A stretch of 64,000 nucleotides of DNA. It comes from Anseranas semipalmata. Its lineage: Eukaryota; Chordata; Aves; Anseriformes; Anseranatidae. Made by a program: the position numbers and the translations under genes. This document shows positions 40,101 to 48,500 of the stretch, in pieces (within the stretch, counting starts at the first letter, position 1; each line of letters starts with the position of its first letter). Where the stretch lies: NCBI GenBank assembly GCA_013399115.1, contig VXAA01000169.1, positions 368,628 through 432,627 on the forward strand, in the 5' to 3' direction. The notes beneath the pieces were generated by a model. That model was not told where the DNA came from and did no database searches. It saw nothing but the letters and a program-made list of their open reading frames with translations.

Positions 40101-42802
40101 ATGAGTGACTCCTTCATTTTATATTTAATGCCACAAGTTTTTAGTATTTTTATATCCTGTTTAAAAGAAACAGTAGTGACACTGAAATACTAAAATGCAA
40201 AGTTTGGCTGTGTCCAGCACCCTGAACTGAGCTGCAAGTCAATTTGCAGAATGTAAATCTTGTACGGGCAAGAGCCAAGGCAGGCAGGAGCCTTCTGCAA
40301 CTTCAAAACAAATTAGATACCCTATTTTAAGTCCTTAGAGACTCTGAAATTTTTCTGAATTTATCTAGGTGGTGTGTCTAGCTGCAAACGTATCAGCTGA
40401 GACTGAATATAAATTTTGGAGAACTAATTCTTGGAGCATTAATAGTACTCGGGGCCTCAACAACTTTGAAGGATGTCCCTCTTTCCCTAGTTGTGGACAG
40501 AAGTTGCCCTTGTCTTTCAGGACTTGAAAGACACAAGATAATTGTATACCTTGAGGACCAGGAAGTTTGGGGTAGAAAGTATAACCCTTTAGTTTTAATT
40601 AGTTTTGGAGGGTAGAGAAACATATTTGTATCTATGTAGCTGTCCAGCGTGGTCTTAACTACTCACTTAAAATCAAGTTTTTCCTCTCAGAAAACCAATA
40701 ACCTAAATAAGCTTTTGTCTTCAAACCACGTGAAAGCCAATGTTCAAAAAAGTGTGTAGGCAGGCTAAGTGTACTGTGCGTTTTGAATGAGCATGAGGCC
40801 TCTGGTGAATAGTAGAGATTTCCTAGTGCCACAATGGACAGAGTGTACTGAAAAGGCAAACCTGGTCCTTTGGTTACTTCCTTAGATTTTTCTTTCACTC
40901 ATTTTTCAAGGTGATGACTGCATGGCACCCCTGCTCTACAGCCTTACAATCAATACTGCTGTGTGAAGGTGAACTGCTAGGGAGGGGAAAGATGGGGAAG
41001 ACAGCTTACCTGCTTTTTTGATTAGTGATAAGTTTAAAGATAGGCACCTTTTTAATGTTTAATTTTATTGCGATTTCTGCATGTAATTATCAAGAGTAGG
41101 CTTAAAGGGGATAAACATTATAATTATTTAGGATAAATTATTGAAATAAGAATACCTTCACAAAAAGAGTCAAAAGAAAGAATAATACGCGAAGTGGAAA
41201 TACTGACAGCCACGTAATACACAGCCAGTATTGTTCAAGCTGTTCAGTTTCTTGAAGAAACTAGCGTATCTGAAACAACAATCTGATGTTCTTAAGTCAC
41301 TTCTATACAGCAAAACTGTCCACTGTCCTTAAGTGTTTCTGGTAGAGCTTTTAGTAGCTGTATTAAACCGTGCATCTGTGGTTCCTCCACTGCATTCTTT
41401 TGCCCAAACTTGAGCCTATTAGCCAGGAGTTTTATTTTTTTTAGACTTTCATATTTCATTACTTAAGTATTACAAGATTATTGTTAGAATTCAGGTTATT
41501 AAACGTGTAACGTAACTGAATGGCTTTACAGTACAGCCACTGTACCAATAATTATATCCTATATGATTATAAGAGTTGGGAATTCAAGGTTAAATAGTCA
41601 TTTCAAAAAAAAAAAGTTAATTCATTTACAGAGGAAAATATAGTGACAGATTTTGTTTCAAAAACTGATTGACCTTACAGTAGTGACTTAAATACAAAGT
41701 TCAGAGTCCAAAAAGGAAACTGAACACTTGTTCACTGAAGTTTATTTTGTGTTGAGTAATTCTAATGGCTGTACTCCTTTCCTTCTAGAACTATTGTGGC
41801 ACTGGTATATAATGTGCTGAAAACACTGATGGAAATGAATGGCAAGCTTTTTGATGAACTTACAAGCTCATACAAAGCAGAAAGGCAAAGGTACTGATTT
41901 TTCGTCCAACTGTATGTTGATGAATACCTATCTAAGGTGTACCAGCTGAAAAACAGAACTTAACTGTTGTGGCGGGGGGGCTCTGCAGTGGAAGCGCTCA
42001 CTGAACGTTTGCTGCTGGCTGCCGGGTGCCGCTTGACTAAGAGGTGCCCGTGCAGCTGCGTGTCAGTGCTGTGGCGGGAGCTGGCGCCCTGGGGCGCGCG
42101 GCGCAGGAACGCCCCTGGCTTCTGCCCTGCCTGGGCAGGGCGCGCTCCGTCTCGGGTCGGGGGAAACTGGGCTTGGCTGCTGCTGCAGGGGGGCGCTGGG
42201 AGCGTTGGCTGGAGAAAGCTCCGCTGGATAATGCTTCATAGCTCAGCTAAAACCTCTCTCTTACCCTACTAACCTACTAAACAGCACTGCTGGAGCAGGG
42301 TGTACGTTGTCCTAGGCCAGCTGAAAGCACGTGGTAAGGCTCCTCTCAATAGTTGGGCTTCCACCACCCCAAAATGCTCTGTTTCTTGTTTGCATGTGAT
42401 AAAGAACTTCCTTAGAACCGTAGTCATCTCTGCAAAACCACACTGCAGCAATTGTTTGAGCTAGAGTTACTGTTTTACCACTAATCTTTACTAATTTGTA
42501 CGTTCACTTTTTAATAGAGGAAACTGTGATTGCCTCTCGAAATAGCTTTGGGGAAAAGCTTACGCTACAAATTACTAGATGGAGGGAGGTCACAGTGGTT
42601 TTAGGTACCTGCGTCTCCACATTGCACTTAAAAACACATCTGGAACTGATACTTCACTCTTTTCTACAGAGAGAAAAAGAAGGAATTGGAACGTGAAGAA
42701 TTGTGGAGAAAGCTAGAGGAGTTAAAGCTTAAGAAGGCTATGGCAGAAAAGCAGAACAGCACTCACAATGTGCTAAATGCACACAATACAAGTGCCAAAT
42801 AA
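99..42802 (+). CDS. PPP2R5A: Protein phosphatase 2A regulatory subunit B56-alpha, complete gene, 13 coding exons
   Basis: B56-alpha is a PP2A regulatory subunit. It binds the scaffold A and catalytic C subunits and selects substrates carrying LxxIxE motifs. The coding sequence joins 99-249, 17188-17384, 22545-22646, 27698-27790, 30048-30178, 30375-30434, 31679-31787, 34230-34283, 38292-38342, 39297-39416, 39495-39622, 41789-41890 and 42670-42802. All introns are GT-AG, phases agree throughout, and the product is 476 aa (human 486). The N-terminus (1-50) is basic. Residues 51 to about 430 form the HEAT-like superhelix, and the C-terminal tail is a charged helix. LxxIxE-groove residues are all present: H202, R203, Y205, R212, I242, I246, K255 and H258, equivalent to B56-gamma H187, R188, Y190, R197, I227, I231, K240 and H243. 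The acidic loop D134-P140, mutated in the paralogue PPP2R5D in neurodevelopmental disease, is intact. S18 matches human S28. The isoform was assigned by near-identity to remembered human PPP2R5A; other B56 paralogues differ at the termini. The start is the only ATG in frame with the conserved N-terminus, with G at -3. Confidence 0.97.
3536..3577 (+). repeat. A-rich / GAAA simple repeat
   Basis: A poly(A) run passing into GAAA units and then further A runs in intron 1. It may be the tail of an old retrotransposed copy, but no body was recognised upstream. Confidence 0.7.
7790..7888. repeat. Opposed poly(A) and poly(T) tracts
   Basis: An A-rich tract (7793-7817) is followed about 55 bases later by a T16 run (7872-7887) in intron 1. 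It could fold as a hairpin. No transposon sequence was recognised between them. Confidence 0.6.
10970..11055. repeat. (TA)n microsatellite with 46-base assembly gap
   Basis: TA repeats flank a run of N at 10990-11035 in intron 1 of PPP2R5A. The real length is unknown; the gap probably marks an unresolved long TA tract. Confidence 0.9.
11314..11348 (+). repeat. 13-bp direct duplication flanking an ambiguous base
   Basis: CTGATCACTAGAG occurs at 11314-11326 and again at 11336-11348, with GCTTNAGGT between. The N at 11331 sits exactly at the junction. Confidence 0.8.
17188..17384 (+). CDS. PPP2R5A: PPP2R5A coding exon 2 (residues 51-116)
   Basis: The acceptor is a T-rich tract ending TTTATAG and the donor is GTAAGT. 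The exon completes the Asp codon split across intron 1 and encodes the first HEAT-like helices, including the FCQKLQQCC and [18 protein letters not shown] segments typical of B56. It ends on a codon boundary. Confidence 0.96.
17385..22544 (+). other. PPP2R5A intron 2 (5.2 kb)
   Basis: AT-rich non-coding sequence with TTTTG-type low-complexity tracts near 18357-18382 and 18531-18562. The longest open frame (minus strand, 19780-20247, 155 codons) resembles no family I know. No mobile element was recognised. Confidence 0.85.
22545..22646 (+). CDS. PPP2R5A: PPP2R5A coding exon 3 (residues 117-150), acidic loop
   Basis: The acceptor is TTTTTTTTCTGTTACAG and the donor is GTATGT. The exon is exactly 34 codons, with both ends on codon boundaries. 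It carries the invariant acidic loop DPEEDEP (134-140) and W146. The corresponding loop of PPP2R5D is a mutational hot spot that affects A/C-subunit and substrate engagement. Residue 119 is Ser where human B56-alpha has Ala. Confidence 0.96.
22906..22933 (+). repeat. (TG)n(TA)n microsatellite
   Basis: A short GT tract grades into TATATATGTATG in intron 3. A (TTTTG)n stretch precedes it at about 22855-22878. Confidence 0.75.
23254..23269. repeat. Perfect 16-bp palindrome containing an E-box
   Basis: TCAATCACGTGATTGA is its own reverse complement and centres on CACGTG. A diverged copy (CCAATCTCGTGATT) lies about 35 bases upstream at 23224-23237, with similar flanks (CTGTA before each). Confidence 0.85.
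23468..23564. repeat. Cluster of four perfect hairpins/palindromes
   Basis: Within 97 bases of intron 3 there are four structures. CTCCCCTG (23468-23475) pairs with CAGGGGAG (23479-23486) over a 3-base loop. A 22-bp perfect palindrome lies at 23520-23541 (left half GGACATATAAT). CCCTA/TAGGG at 23540-23550 has a 1-base centre. AGGGACA (23547-23553) pairs with TGTCCCT (23558-23564) over a TATG loop. The GGACATA motif recurs among the arms. Confidence 0.85.
27698..27790 (+). CDS. PPP2R5A: PPP2R5A coding exon 4 (residues 151-181)
   Basis: The acceptor is TTTGTAG and the donor is GTAAGT. The 31 codons encode HEAT helices running from [15 protein letters not shown] to IDQKFVQQ, with no visible difference from the mammalian protein. 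Both ends lie on codon boundaries. Confidence 0.96.
27791..30047 (+). other. PPP2R5A intron 4 (2.3 kb)
   Basis: Non-coding AT-rich sequence with a T-run at about 28149-28164. A short reading that resembles a B56 segment near 28630-28790 was examined and rejected (see rejected items). Confidence 0.8.
30048..30178 (+). CDS. PPP2R5A: PPP2R5A coding exon 5 (residues 182-224), LxxIxE groove
   Basis: The acceptor is TTTTAAAG, with a weak polypyrimidine tract, and the donor is GTATGC after CTCAG. The exon encodes the [11 protein letters not shown] segment. Its H202, R203, Y205 and R212 correspond to the B56-gamma residues that contact LxxIxE substrate peptides. It ends two bases into the Arg-225 codon. 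Confidence 0.96.
30375..30434 (+). CDS. PPP2R5A: PPP2R5A coding exon 6 (residues 225-244)
   Basis: A 60-nt exon lies 196 bp after exon 5, with acceptor TTCATAACAG and donor GTAAAT. It encodes [21 protein letters not shown]242 corresponds to B56-gamma I227 in the hydrophobic part of the substrate groove. Both flanking introns interrupt codons after the second base. Confidence 0.95.
30925..31012. repeat. (ATT)n-like AT-only tract
   Basis: Nearly 90 bases of A and T with recurring ATT/TTATTA units and TATTTTAATATTATTATAAT phrases in intron 6 of PPP2R5A. Low complexity. Confidence 0.75.
31679..31787 (+). CDS. PPP2R5A: PPP2R5A coding exon 7 (residues 245-281)
   Basis: The acceptor is TTCATGTTTTCAG and the donor is GTAAGC. 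The exon encodes [18 protein letters not shown] and following helices. I246, K255 and H258 complete the substrate-binding groove (B56-gamma I231, K240, H243). It ends on a codon boundary. Confidence 0.96.
34079..34121 (+). repeat. (TTG)n(TTA)n microsatellite
   Basis: About five TTG units run directly into about nine TTA units, 110 bases upstream of PPP2R5A exon 8. The T-rich array may influence exon 8 recognition, but nothing shows this directly. Confidence 0.9.
34230..34283 (+). CDS. PPP2R5A: PPP2R5A coding exon 8 (residues 282-299)
   Basis: A 54-nt exon of 18 whole codons, with acceptor CATTCTAG and donor GTAAGT. It encodes [18 protein letters not shown]. It is short and symmetric, so skipping it would keep the reading frame. 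Confidence 0.95.
34407..34420 (+). repeat. Poly(G) run of 14
   Basis: An uninterrupted G14 tract about 125 bases after PPP2R5A exon 8, in otherwise AT-rich intron. Such runs are prone to sequencing length errors. Confidence 0.85.
34767..34867. repeat. Nested inverted repeats in PPP2R5A intron 8
   Basis: GGCACTTCC (34767-34775) pairs with GGAAGTGCC (34859-34867). Inside lies CACGCTGG (34830-34837) with CCAGCGTG (34846-34853), plus a weaker GTGGC/GCCAC pair (34798-34802 / 34826-34830). The block is more GC-rich than its surroundings. No known RNA family was recognised. Confidence 0.6.
35530..35645 (+). mobile_element. Possible ancient CR1/L3-like LINE 3' fragment
   Basis: In intron 8 of PPP2R5A the phrase ATTCTGGTCGCCTCTCCATC, followed by AGTAAAGATGAATTCAGAATGGAGAAG, resembles the region near the RT 3' end of old CR1/L3 elements (TTCTGGTCxCCTC then AAxAAGGAT and AGAAAAGGTGCAGA). 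The match is short and diverged, and a chance match is possible. Confidence 0.3.
38292..38342 (+). CDS. PPP2R5A: PPP2R5A coding exon 9 (residues 300-316)
   Basis: A 51-nt exon of 17 whole codons encoding [17 protein letters not shown]. The acceptor is TTTTTCATATAG. The donor reads GAG|GTTGGT, a poor match to the GTRAGT consensus, but the protein match fixes this boundary. Confidence 0.94.
39297..39416 (+). CDS. PPP2R5A: PPP2R5A coding exon 10 (residues 317-356)
   Basis: The acceptor is CTTGTATACAAACAG and the donor is GTAAAA. The 40 codons begin [16 protein letters not shown] and end [10 protein letters not shown]. Only a 78-bp intron separates it from exon 11. Confidence 0.96.
39417..39494 (+). 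other. PPP2R5A intron 10, 78 bp
   Basis: A very short intron with donor GTAAAAAAAAGAAAAAG and acceptor TTTGTATTTCAG. It is close to the minimum length for vertebrate splicing and is the smallest in the gene. Confidence 0.93.
39495..39622 (+). CDS. PPP2R5A: PPP2R5A coding exon 11 (residues 357-398)
   Basis: The acceptor is TTTGTATTTCAG and the donor is GTATGT. The exon encodes [20 protein letters not shown] and on to SKEHWN. It ends two bases into the Pro-399 codon. One visible difference from human is Gly for Ala at residue 387, in the MF-G-SLYKI segment. Confidence 0.96.
41789..41890 (+). CDS. PPP2R5A: PPP2R5A coding exon 12 (residues 399-432)
   Basis: The acceptor is TTTCCTTCTAG and the donor is GTACTG. 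The exon encodes the last HEAT helices, [20 protein letters not shown] to SSYKAERQ. It ends two bases into the Arg-433 codon. Confidence 0.96.
41960..42235. promoter_or_regulatory. Isolated CpG-dense block inside PPP2R5A intron 12
   Basis: About 270 bases with roughly 22 CpG by eye (for example GGGCGCGCGGCGCAGG and GGGCGCGCTCCGTCTCGGGT) begin abruptly 70 bases after exon 12 and end abruptly 440 bases before exon 13, in an AT-rich intron. It could be an orphan CpG island, an internal promoter or enhancer, or a GC-rich insertion. A 101-codon plus-strand frame (41967-42272) is a by-product of few stop codons in GC-rich DNA. No protein family was recognised. Confidence 0.5.
42670..42802 (+). CDS. 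PPP2R5A: PPP2R5A coding exon 13 (residues 433-476 and stop)
   Basis: The acceptor is TTTTCTACAG. The exon encodes a highly charged helix ([20 protein letters not shown]) and then a short, less conserved tail ending in Lys before the TAA at 42800-42802. The tail after the KLKKA motif is where B56 paralogues diverge most, and it differs from human here too. Confidence 0.95.
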
Positions 42803-42871
42803 AAGAAATGACAACCTCTACTCGGCAGACATACTTTTTTGTACCCTTTTGAAATATCTAAGAATTTGCAA

Positions 42872-42877
42872 AATAAA
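42872..42877 (+). terminator. Candidate proximal poly(A) signal AATAAA, PPP2R5A
   Basis: A canonical hexamer 70 bases after the stop codon. The sequence 20-40 bases downstream is not clearly GT-rich, so use would give a very short 3' UTR. Confidence 0.4.
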
Positions 42878-43227
42878 CCTCATCAGTATAATAGAAACAG
42901 CCAACTTTTTCTCTGGCAAAATGTAAATGAAAAGATTTGAGTTTAAATACAGCAGTTAAGTGATGTCATTACCACAGCATATTGTAAATTTGTCTAATTA
43001 TTGATATACTGTCACTTCCAGCGTTTCATAGAACTGAATTATCATCCTTAATGAGTGAAATAATTATGGGAGTGGTGAGAATTATGACTTGAATTTTTGA
43101 TTGTGTTGCACATAGGTGGTATAGTTTGCTATGTACATTTTTTCCTTGTTTTATATGTGCTTTTCACATCGCTGCATACTTTGGTTAAGATTATAGAAAA
43201 GGCTTCTAGTTGTGCTGTATTTTCTCA

Positions 43228-43233
43228 AATAAA
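43228..43233 (+). terminator. Candidate poly(A) signal AATAAA, PPP2R5A
   Basis: A canonical hexamer about 425 bases after the stop codon, in CTCAAATAAAATC, with only moderate T/G content downstream. Confidence 0.45.
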
Positions 43234-43893
43234 ATCAAGGTACGTTACCAGTAACTTGAAATACTCGGTATGTGCCACTCACAGCCCTGAAAGGAACTCT
43301 TAAATGGTGCTGTTCTTGAATTCCTGACTGAATTCAGATTTAGATTTATGTATAAATTCACATTAGCGTGAGGCAAAGTAGGAAGAGAAAGTCAGCTTGA
43401 ACAGGTCAGGATGGTCCGTGCATCTGACTGCCACTGGGTGAGTGCCTCTACCCCATTCTTGCTGCCTCTTGGTCCTGGGGCTACTTAAGGATTTCCTCCT
43501 GCCGTAGCTGAGGATGGAGCCTCCTTTAGAGAGCCCATCAATGATGCTCCTAATCAGCCTGAGGACTCCATGCAGAGTAAGACAGTCTCTAGACATGCAC
43601 ATCTTGGACATTTCTGCGTTAGTTTTAGCACCTTGTGGACTGAAGAGTGAGACCAAAATTGGGATTTTTTTTTCAGTTATGGTGGGAAGGCTGTCAGTAA
43701 CTAGTTCCTTGTTTTATTTAAAGAAAATGCAGTCTGCTTCTTAAAGGTGGAAAGTTGACTATAGAAGTCTTGTCTGTTTTACTTGATCAAGTATTTTTCA
43801 CATCTTTTATCAGAGTACCATTCCAATCTCTTAAATTGCAGTTGTGTGGAAAACTTTTGTAATGAAAGATCTTTGGGGAATTGAGCAGCATTC

Positions 43894-43899
43894 AATAAA
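43894..43899 (+). terminator. Candidate distal poly(A) signal AATAAA, PPP2R5A
   Basis: A canonical hexamer about 1.1 kb after the stop codon, followed within 15 bases by the T/G-rich tract TCTTTATGTTTGTATTT. That downstream element makes it the best-formed of the three plus-strand candidates. Confidence 0.5.
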
Positions 43900-44366
43900 G
43901 TCTTTATGTTTGTATTTAGTGCTGTAATCACATCTTTGTGCTTATAAAGACCAGGAGAATTAGAACGGCTTTTGCAAACAACCCTTGAACTGCACCACAC
44001 TTGTCTAAATAACTGGTGGCTTTTCACTGAGTGACAAAAGTGTTAGAAATGCAGGTCACTGGGGTTTAATTTTAGTGAGTAGGGGGGAAGGCTTTGTTCT
44101 GCTCAGTTAAGCACTCAGGGCCTGAGGAAGAGGCAAGAGCAGTAACTGCAAGTGACATGGTAGCCTCTAACATCCTCCTTCCCTCACCTGTCTGGACACA
44201 GGAGAACCTGTATGTTGCCTCCATGCATGCAGCCAGTGCTGCTGCTTTGCTCTTCTTATTGCAGCCTTCTAAGTGCCTTGATTTTCCTCTGGAAATCACC
44301 TGAAAGTAATACACCCCATCCCCCCAAAAAATAATAATTTGGGAGTACTTTTGAGACACTTACTGC

Positions 44367-44372
44367 TTTATT
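44367..44372 (-). terminator. Candidate distal poly(A) signal AATAAA, PACC1
   Basis: AATAAA on the minus strand, about 1.05 kb after the PACC1 stop. It is followed by a T/G-rich stretch (TTTTTTGGGGGGATGGGGTG region on minus). Confidence 0.45.
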
Positions 44373-44865
44373 AGCACTCCAGTAGTAGAGGATGGAAGAA
44401 GCAAAATATGACTTGGCATGCTCACTTCCTTGCAACAAACCCCTCAGCGCAAACACACCGTGGTGCACTGCTGCCTTGTAGACTGCACAATTCTGAGTTC
44501 GGCATCTAGACTAGTAAGGGACTTATAAGGAAGAAAAAGACTACACAGCACAGCACAGTTAGTTAGTGCGCACTCTCTGTATAATAGACAATCACATTTA
44601 AATGCCAGGCTGATGAAAGACTTTTTTAATTCCTTAGCAAAGGCTGCAGGAAAGAAGGAAGAGCAACAGCCTGAGACTTAGGCTTTGAAATCTGTCATCA
44701 GCTCAGATGCCCAACTATTGAGTTGCTTGAGTTTACTCTATCAGTGTAACTCAGATTCTTGTCTTTTACTTACACATCTTGCCTTAATACCCCTGTCTGG
44801 ATTAGCTCCTGTAACACTCTAGCTGCATCTGAGAGCAGGCAGTTTCAAGAGAAGGTACACAACGA

Positions 44866-44871
44866 TTTATT
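44866..44871 (-). terminator. Candidate poly(A) signal AATAAA, PACC1
   Basis: TTTATT on plus reads AATAAA on minus, about 555 bases after the PACC1 stop. The minus-strand sequence that follows contains TCGTTGTGTACC, a plausible GT-rich downstream element. Confidence 0.45.
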
Positions 44872-45424
44872 TGAAGTATTTTCTTTTTTTTTTTTTTAAT
44901 ATTAAAGTCAGTACACTTTAAATCAAAATGACATGTAATAGAATTCCAGTGTATTTTGTTTTCACACACACTCTGGAGAGGGGAGGCCAGACTGTGTTGT
45001 GTGGGCTTTACCTTCCACTAAACAAAGAAGTAACTGCATTCTGGCAGTAGATGCAGGTCAGAGCTCATGCAGACATTAAATAGCTTCCTGTTCTCAGAAG
45101 TATTCAAAACAGTGTTTTTTTTTTTTTAAAGACTTTAACTGTTACAGCATATTAGTGAATTTTCTCCTCCCACCCCACTCCCCCCATACATTGAGGTAAG
45201 CTTGTTAAATTTGGAATAGAAAAGCATGAGTTTGTTAGACCTACCCTAGAGTTAGCTCTTTTCTGAAGTTCAAATGTCAGTTCACTAGGCTGTTACTCCA
45301 GCAGCTGTTTTTCCTGAAGAAAACATACCTGGTTTATATCTTTAACTGCTGTATTGCTGAATGAAGTTTGTTCCAGTTACTGTCTGTCCCTTCTGCTGTG
45401 AATAGTTAAGAGGCAGTCTTAGTC

Positions 45425-45586
45425 TCAGTTTATATGGTTCATTACTTGACTTCTCCTCTTCAGATGTCTCTTTCGGATTTTGATCATCCACTTAACACTT
45501 AATTTAGCAAAGTCTGCTGCCTTAAACAGAGCCAAAAAGATGCCACAAAGAAGAGCAATCGTGTTCCAAGGATTTGCTGTGATTAT
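45425..45586 (-). CDS. PACC1: PACC1 last coding exon, TM2 and C-terminus
   Basis: On the minus strand the acceptor is TTAATCTCTTTCAG and the stop is TGA at 45427-45425. The exon encodes 53 residues: IITANPW, the TM2 helix with the anion-selectivity lysine (human K319 in LALFK), and a basic cytoplasmic tail ([10 protein letters not shown]). The last residues are MNHIN. Confidence 0.95.
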   Translation of the reverse strand: MITANPWNTIALLCGIFLALFKAADFAKLSVKWMIKIRKRHLKRRSQVMNHIN

Positions 45587-48500
45587 CTGAAAGAGATTAA
45601 AAATATTATTCCCCTCATCTGACTTGGTATGTATTATACCTATACATTAACAAACAATTAATTCTTCTAACAGAAGTGTTTTGCAGCATATGCCTTTATG
45701 CTGCAAAGGCCGGTAGTGCCTTTGCCAGACATCTGCCTTGCTCTGTGATTTTTCCAATTCCTTCTGTGAGGAAGGAAATGCACAGATCCCAGGAGATGCC
45801 TGTTTCAGCATGGTAAATTGTTTAAAATGTTAGCAATATGGTTAAATTAGCAGTTTAACAATTAAGGATTACATTTACTATATTATTTAAAGATTTGCAA
45901 AAATAAGCAGTCACACGAAAGAGGATCTTCTAAAAGACCAAGCTAAAAGCAGCAACTGCTGGAAAGCTTTAACAAGACAGCATTGTAATGCTAAACCAGG
46001 TTTTGACAGCAGCAACTGTTTCTTTAGAATTACAGCAAGTATTTTATGTTTCTATTTTTACCTACATTTGGTTCAAGAGTAGTTAAGTTTATTTATAGTT
46101 TGCAATTCTCCTTGCACCTCTCGGCACAATGACGACTCCTAGGCTCTCGAGATGAAGCAAGCAGATCCAGGCTTAGGCAGCCATAAAGTAACACAGCTTT
46201 CAGCTTTGCCATGGAGTCTGCAAAACTGATGGTCAGCACAAGTGCAGTGTCACTAGGTCACCACCCAGGACAGAGGGTCTTAATACAGGCTTCCTGTATT
46301 TGTAAATGCGCCTAAAAGCAGCGGCGGCGGCTGCTGTAGCCTCAGCAAGAGGAACTAAACACCCCCCTTCGCTCGATCGAAGGGCAGCTTTCAGCTCCAA
46401 CAAGGCGAGGTGTGAACCCCAGCCGGCAGGCAGCAGCGGGAGCTGCCTGGAGCAGGGCTGTGCTCTGGAGGCTGAGGAAGCACCTGCACTGAGGAGGCGC
46501 CTGGCCTCAGCCAAGACCGGACAGCAGGAGTGCAAGGTGTCAGCCACCAAATCCTGCATTCACACCTGCTTTGGGCAAAAAGAAAAAAAAAAAAATCAGA
46601 GATTTTGTTCGTGACAGACCAGGGTGACCATCAGTGACCAGGTTGTCAGGTTGGGCCATTTTAAATGCAAAATTTTAAACAGATTGTCTGCACATTTTGC
46701 TGTTCCGCATTTTTCTGGGGAGGGCAAATACATCTTTTCCCTCTGCTCTCCTGGAGTACAATCCATCTCACATGCTTAAGCACATATACCTGCAGTGATC
46801 CACACACCTTTTAAGCACTCCAGTGACTGCCAGTGATCTTGTCTAGCACATCACACACCTCTGGCTGCAGTATATTGAGCTGAAGTTTGATTTTTTTTTT
46901 TTTTAATGTAGTAACAAATTTATTCAGGTAAGGGGCAAAAGATACACTAGTCAATTTATTTTTATTATTCAGATTTAAGTCTAGACTTCTTGCCGGTCAA
47001 TTAATAGGAAAAGTCATTAAATCAGTTTATCCAAGCACACTTACTTATTTAAGCAAAATGTTCAGACTTGAGCTGAAGCTACAGTTTGCTAATGTACAGG
47101 GGACACATGGTTTTTCTTAGCTACGTGCACCTCTAGCTGCAAAGATAATGCTGAGTGTCACCAAGACAAGGAAAGACATCAGATGGTCTCGAGTCCCATG
47201 GAATATTTATTACTGAATTAAAAATAAATAAAATAAATCCTAGACTGAAATTTCAAAACTAACTTCGCTCTTCCTCTGTTACCTCACTCCAAGTAGAAAC
47301 TTGGAGGTATATGTACACACACACACCACAAGCATGTATGGTCAGACAGCAATTCAAGAAGGTGCTAGCATGTTACTCACATCTTGCACGGTCTGTATAA
47401 AGGGATCTTTCCATTCAAATACCACAAAAAACAGCTGGTCACTTCTCGGTTTAGTCCTCTGGTCAATATAGTTAACCACACTAGTCTGAGGAGAGGGGAA
47501 AAAAAAAAAGAAGGTGAAAAAGGTGCAGGTTACTTTCTTCAGTTGTGTAATCCAGTCTTCCGTGCAACAGAAGAGGCTAGAAGGTGAAAATAGCAGACTA
47601 TTCAGGGAATGCCAATTCAGCCTTCCTCTACCTGGAAATTAGGCTCCCAAAATACAGAAGGGTCAGTTTCCTCCATCTGTTTTTTGGTCATATTCATTTC
47701 CTATTTCTTACCTAGTAAAACACTGCAATACCATTTTACACTGGTAGCCAAGGCCTTTGTTATATTTAGCGATGCTTTATTGTTCATACTTGATGTCCTC
47801 GTGCATGCTGACAGAGCACAAAGGCACAACTGTAGCACACGCTGTAGTGGCAGCACAGGGCTTAGCCATGCCCTAGCATGGCAAGTCTTACTTCATAGGT
47901 ATTCATTTTTGTCCCCACACGCTTACAGCCCATATCCTCTTCAAAAATCAAAATGGCAGGCCAGATGCACGGCTTGACTTCATATGCCCAGGCAAGGACA
48001 GGCCAGATTTGTTCCAGTTTGCAGGAAGGCAATAGGAGGCTTGCTATAATTCAAGGAAGAGTGAGAGATACCAGATCAAAGCCTTCGTCTAGAGTATTAC
48101 CGCACAAGTAACTTTCTGAAAGCATTTTGTTCCAGGAACATCAAGAATACTACAGTTAAAGACAGCCTACTCCATGCTTAAGATAACTGCAGCTGAGCTT
48201 TGGAAATGCCTTTATACGTTACTCCTTTCAAAATAAAAAACGTAGTTTTTCCCCTTCAAGGTGTGGGGAGTTCATTTACAAAATTCATTTACTTGGGGGT
48301 AATACGGCATTTGGAAAGTTCTCATGAATGAATGTTAAATTACTTTTATTTACCAGAGAACTACACGATGGTGGCAGGAATAATCTTTTTTGAAGAATCA
48401 GTTGTAGAACAAGCTAGATACCAGCAACTGCAGAATGAAAAATGATTAAAACCAGGCCTCCCAGTACTGCCCTTTAACGGAGTTACCATTGAAACTGTCA

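Larger units (their letters stand above)
39623..42669 (+). other. PPP2R5A introns 11 and 12 (interrupted by exon 12)
   Basis: Intron 11 (2.2 kb) is AT-rich with nothing recognised. Intron 12 (0.8 kb) holds the CpG-dense block described separately. Confidence 0.8.
42803..43915 (+). other. PPP2R5A: PPP2R5A 3' UTR (approximate extent)
   Basis: AT-rich non-coding sequence follows the stop codon. Three AATAAA hexamers occur on the plus strand, at 42872, 43228 and 43894. The end given assumes the most distal one is used, which cannot be decided from sequence. Open frames inside it (for example 43097-43303) are short and look random. Confidence 0.55.
44360..45424 (-). other. PACC1: PACC1 3' UTR (approximate extent)
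   Basis: Non-coding sequence downstream of the PACC1 stop on the minus strand. Candidate AATAAA hexamers on the minus strand are at 44871-44866 and 44372-44367. The boundary given assumes the distal one; either or both may be used. A T15 run (plus strand) lies at about 44884-44898. Confidence 0.5.

Noticed and set aside
41967..42272. 101-codon frame across the intron 12 CpG block
   Set aside because: Best explained by CpG/GC richness; Arg/Ala/Gly-rich translation without domain features.
46233..46614. Open frames of about 100 codons on both strands in the last PACC1 intron
   Set aside because: Both strands are open because the DNA is GC-rich. The Ala runs come from a GCG/CGG repeat. No homologue recognised.
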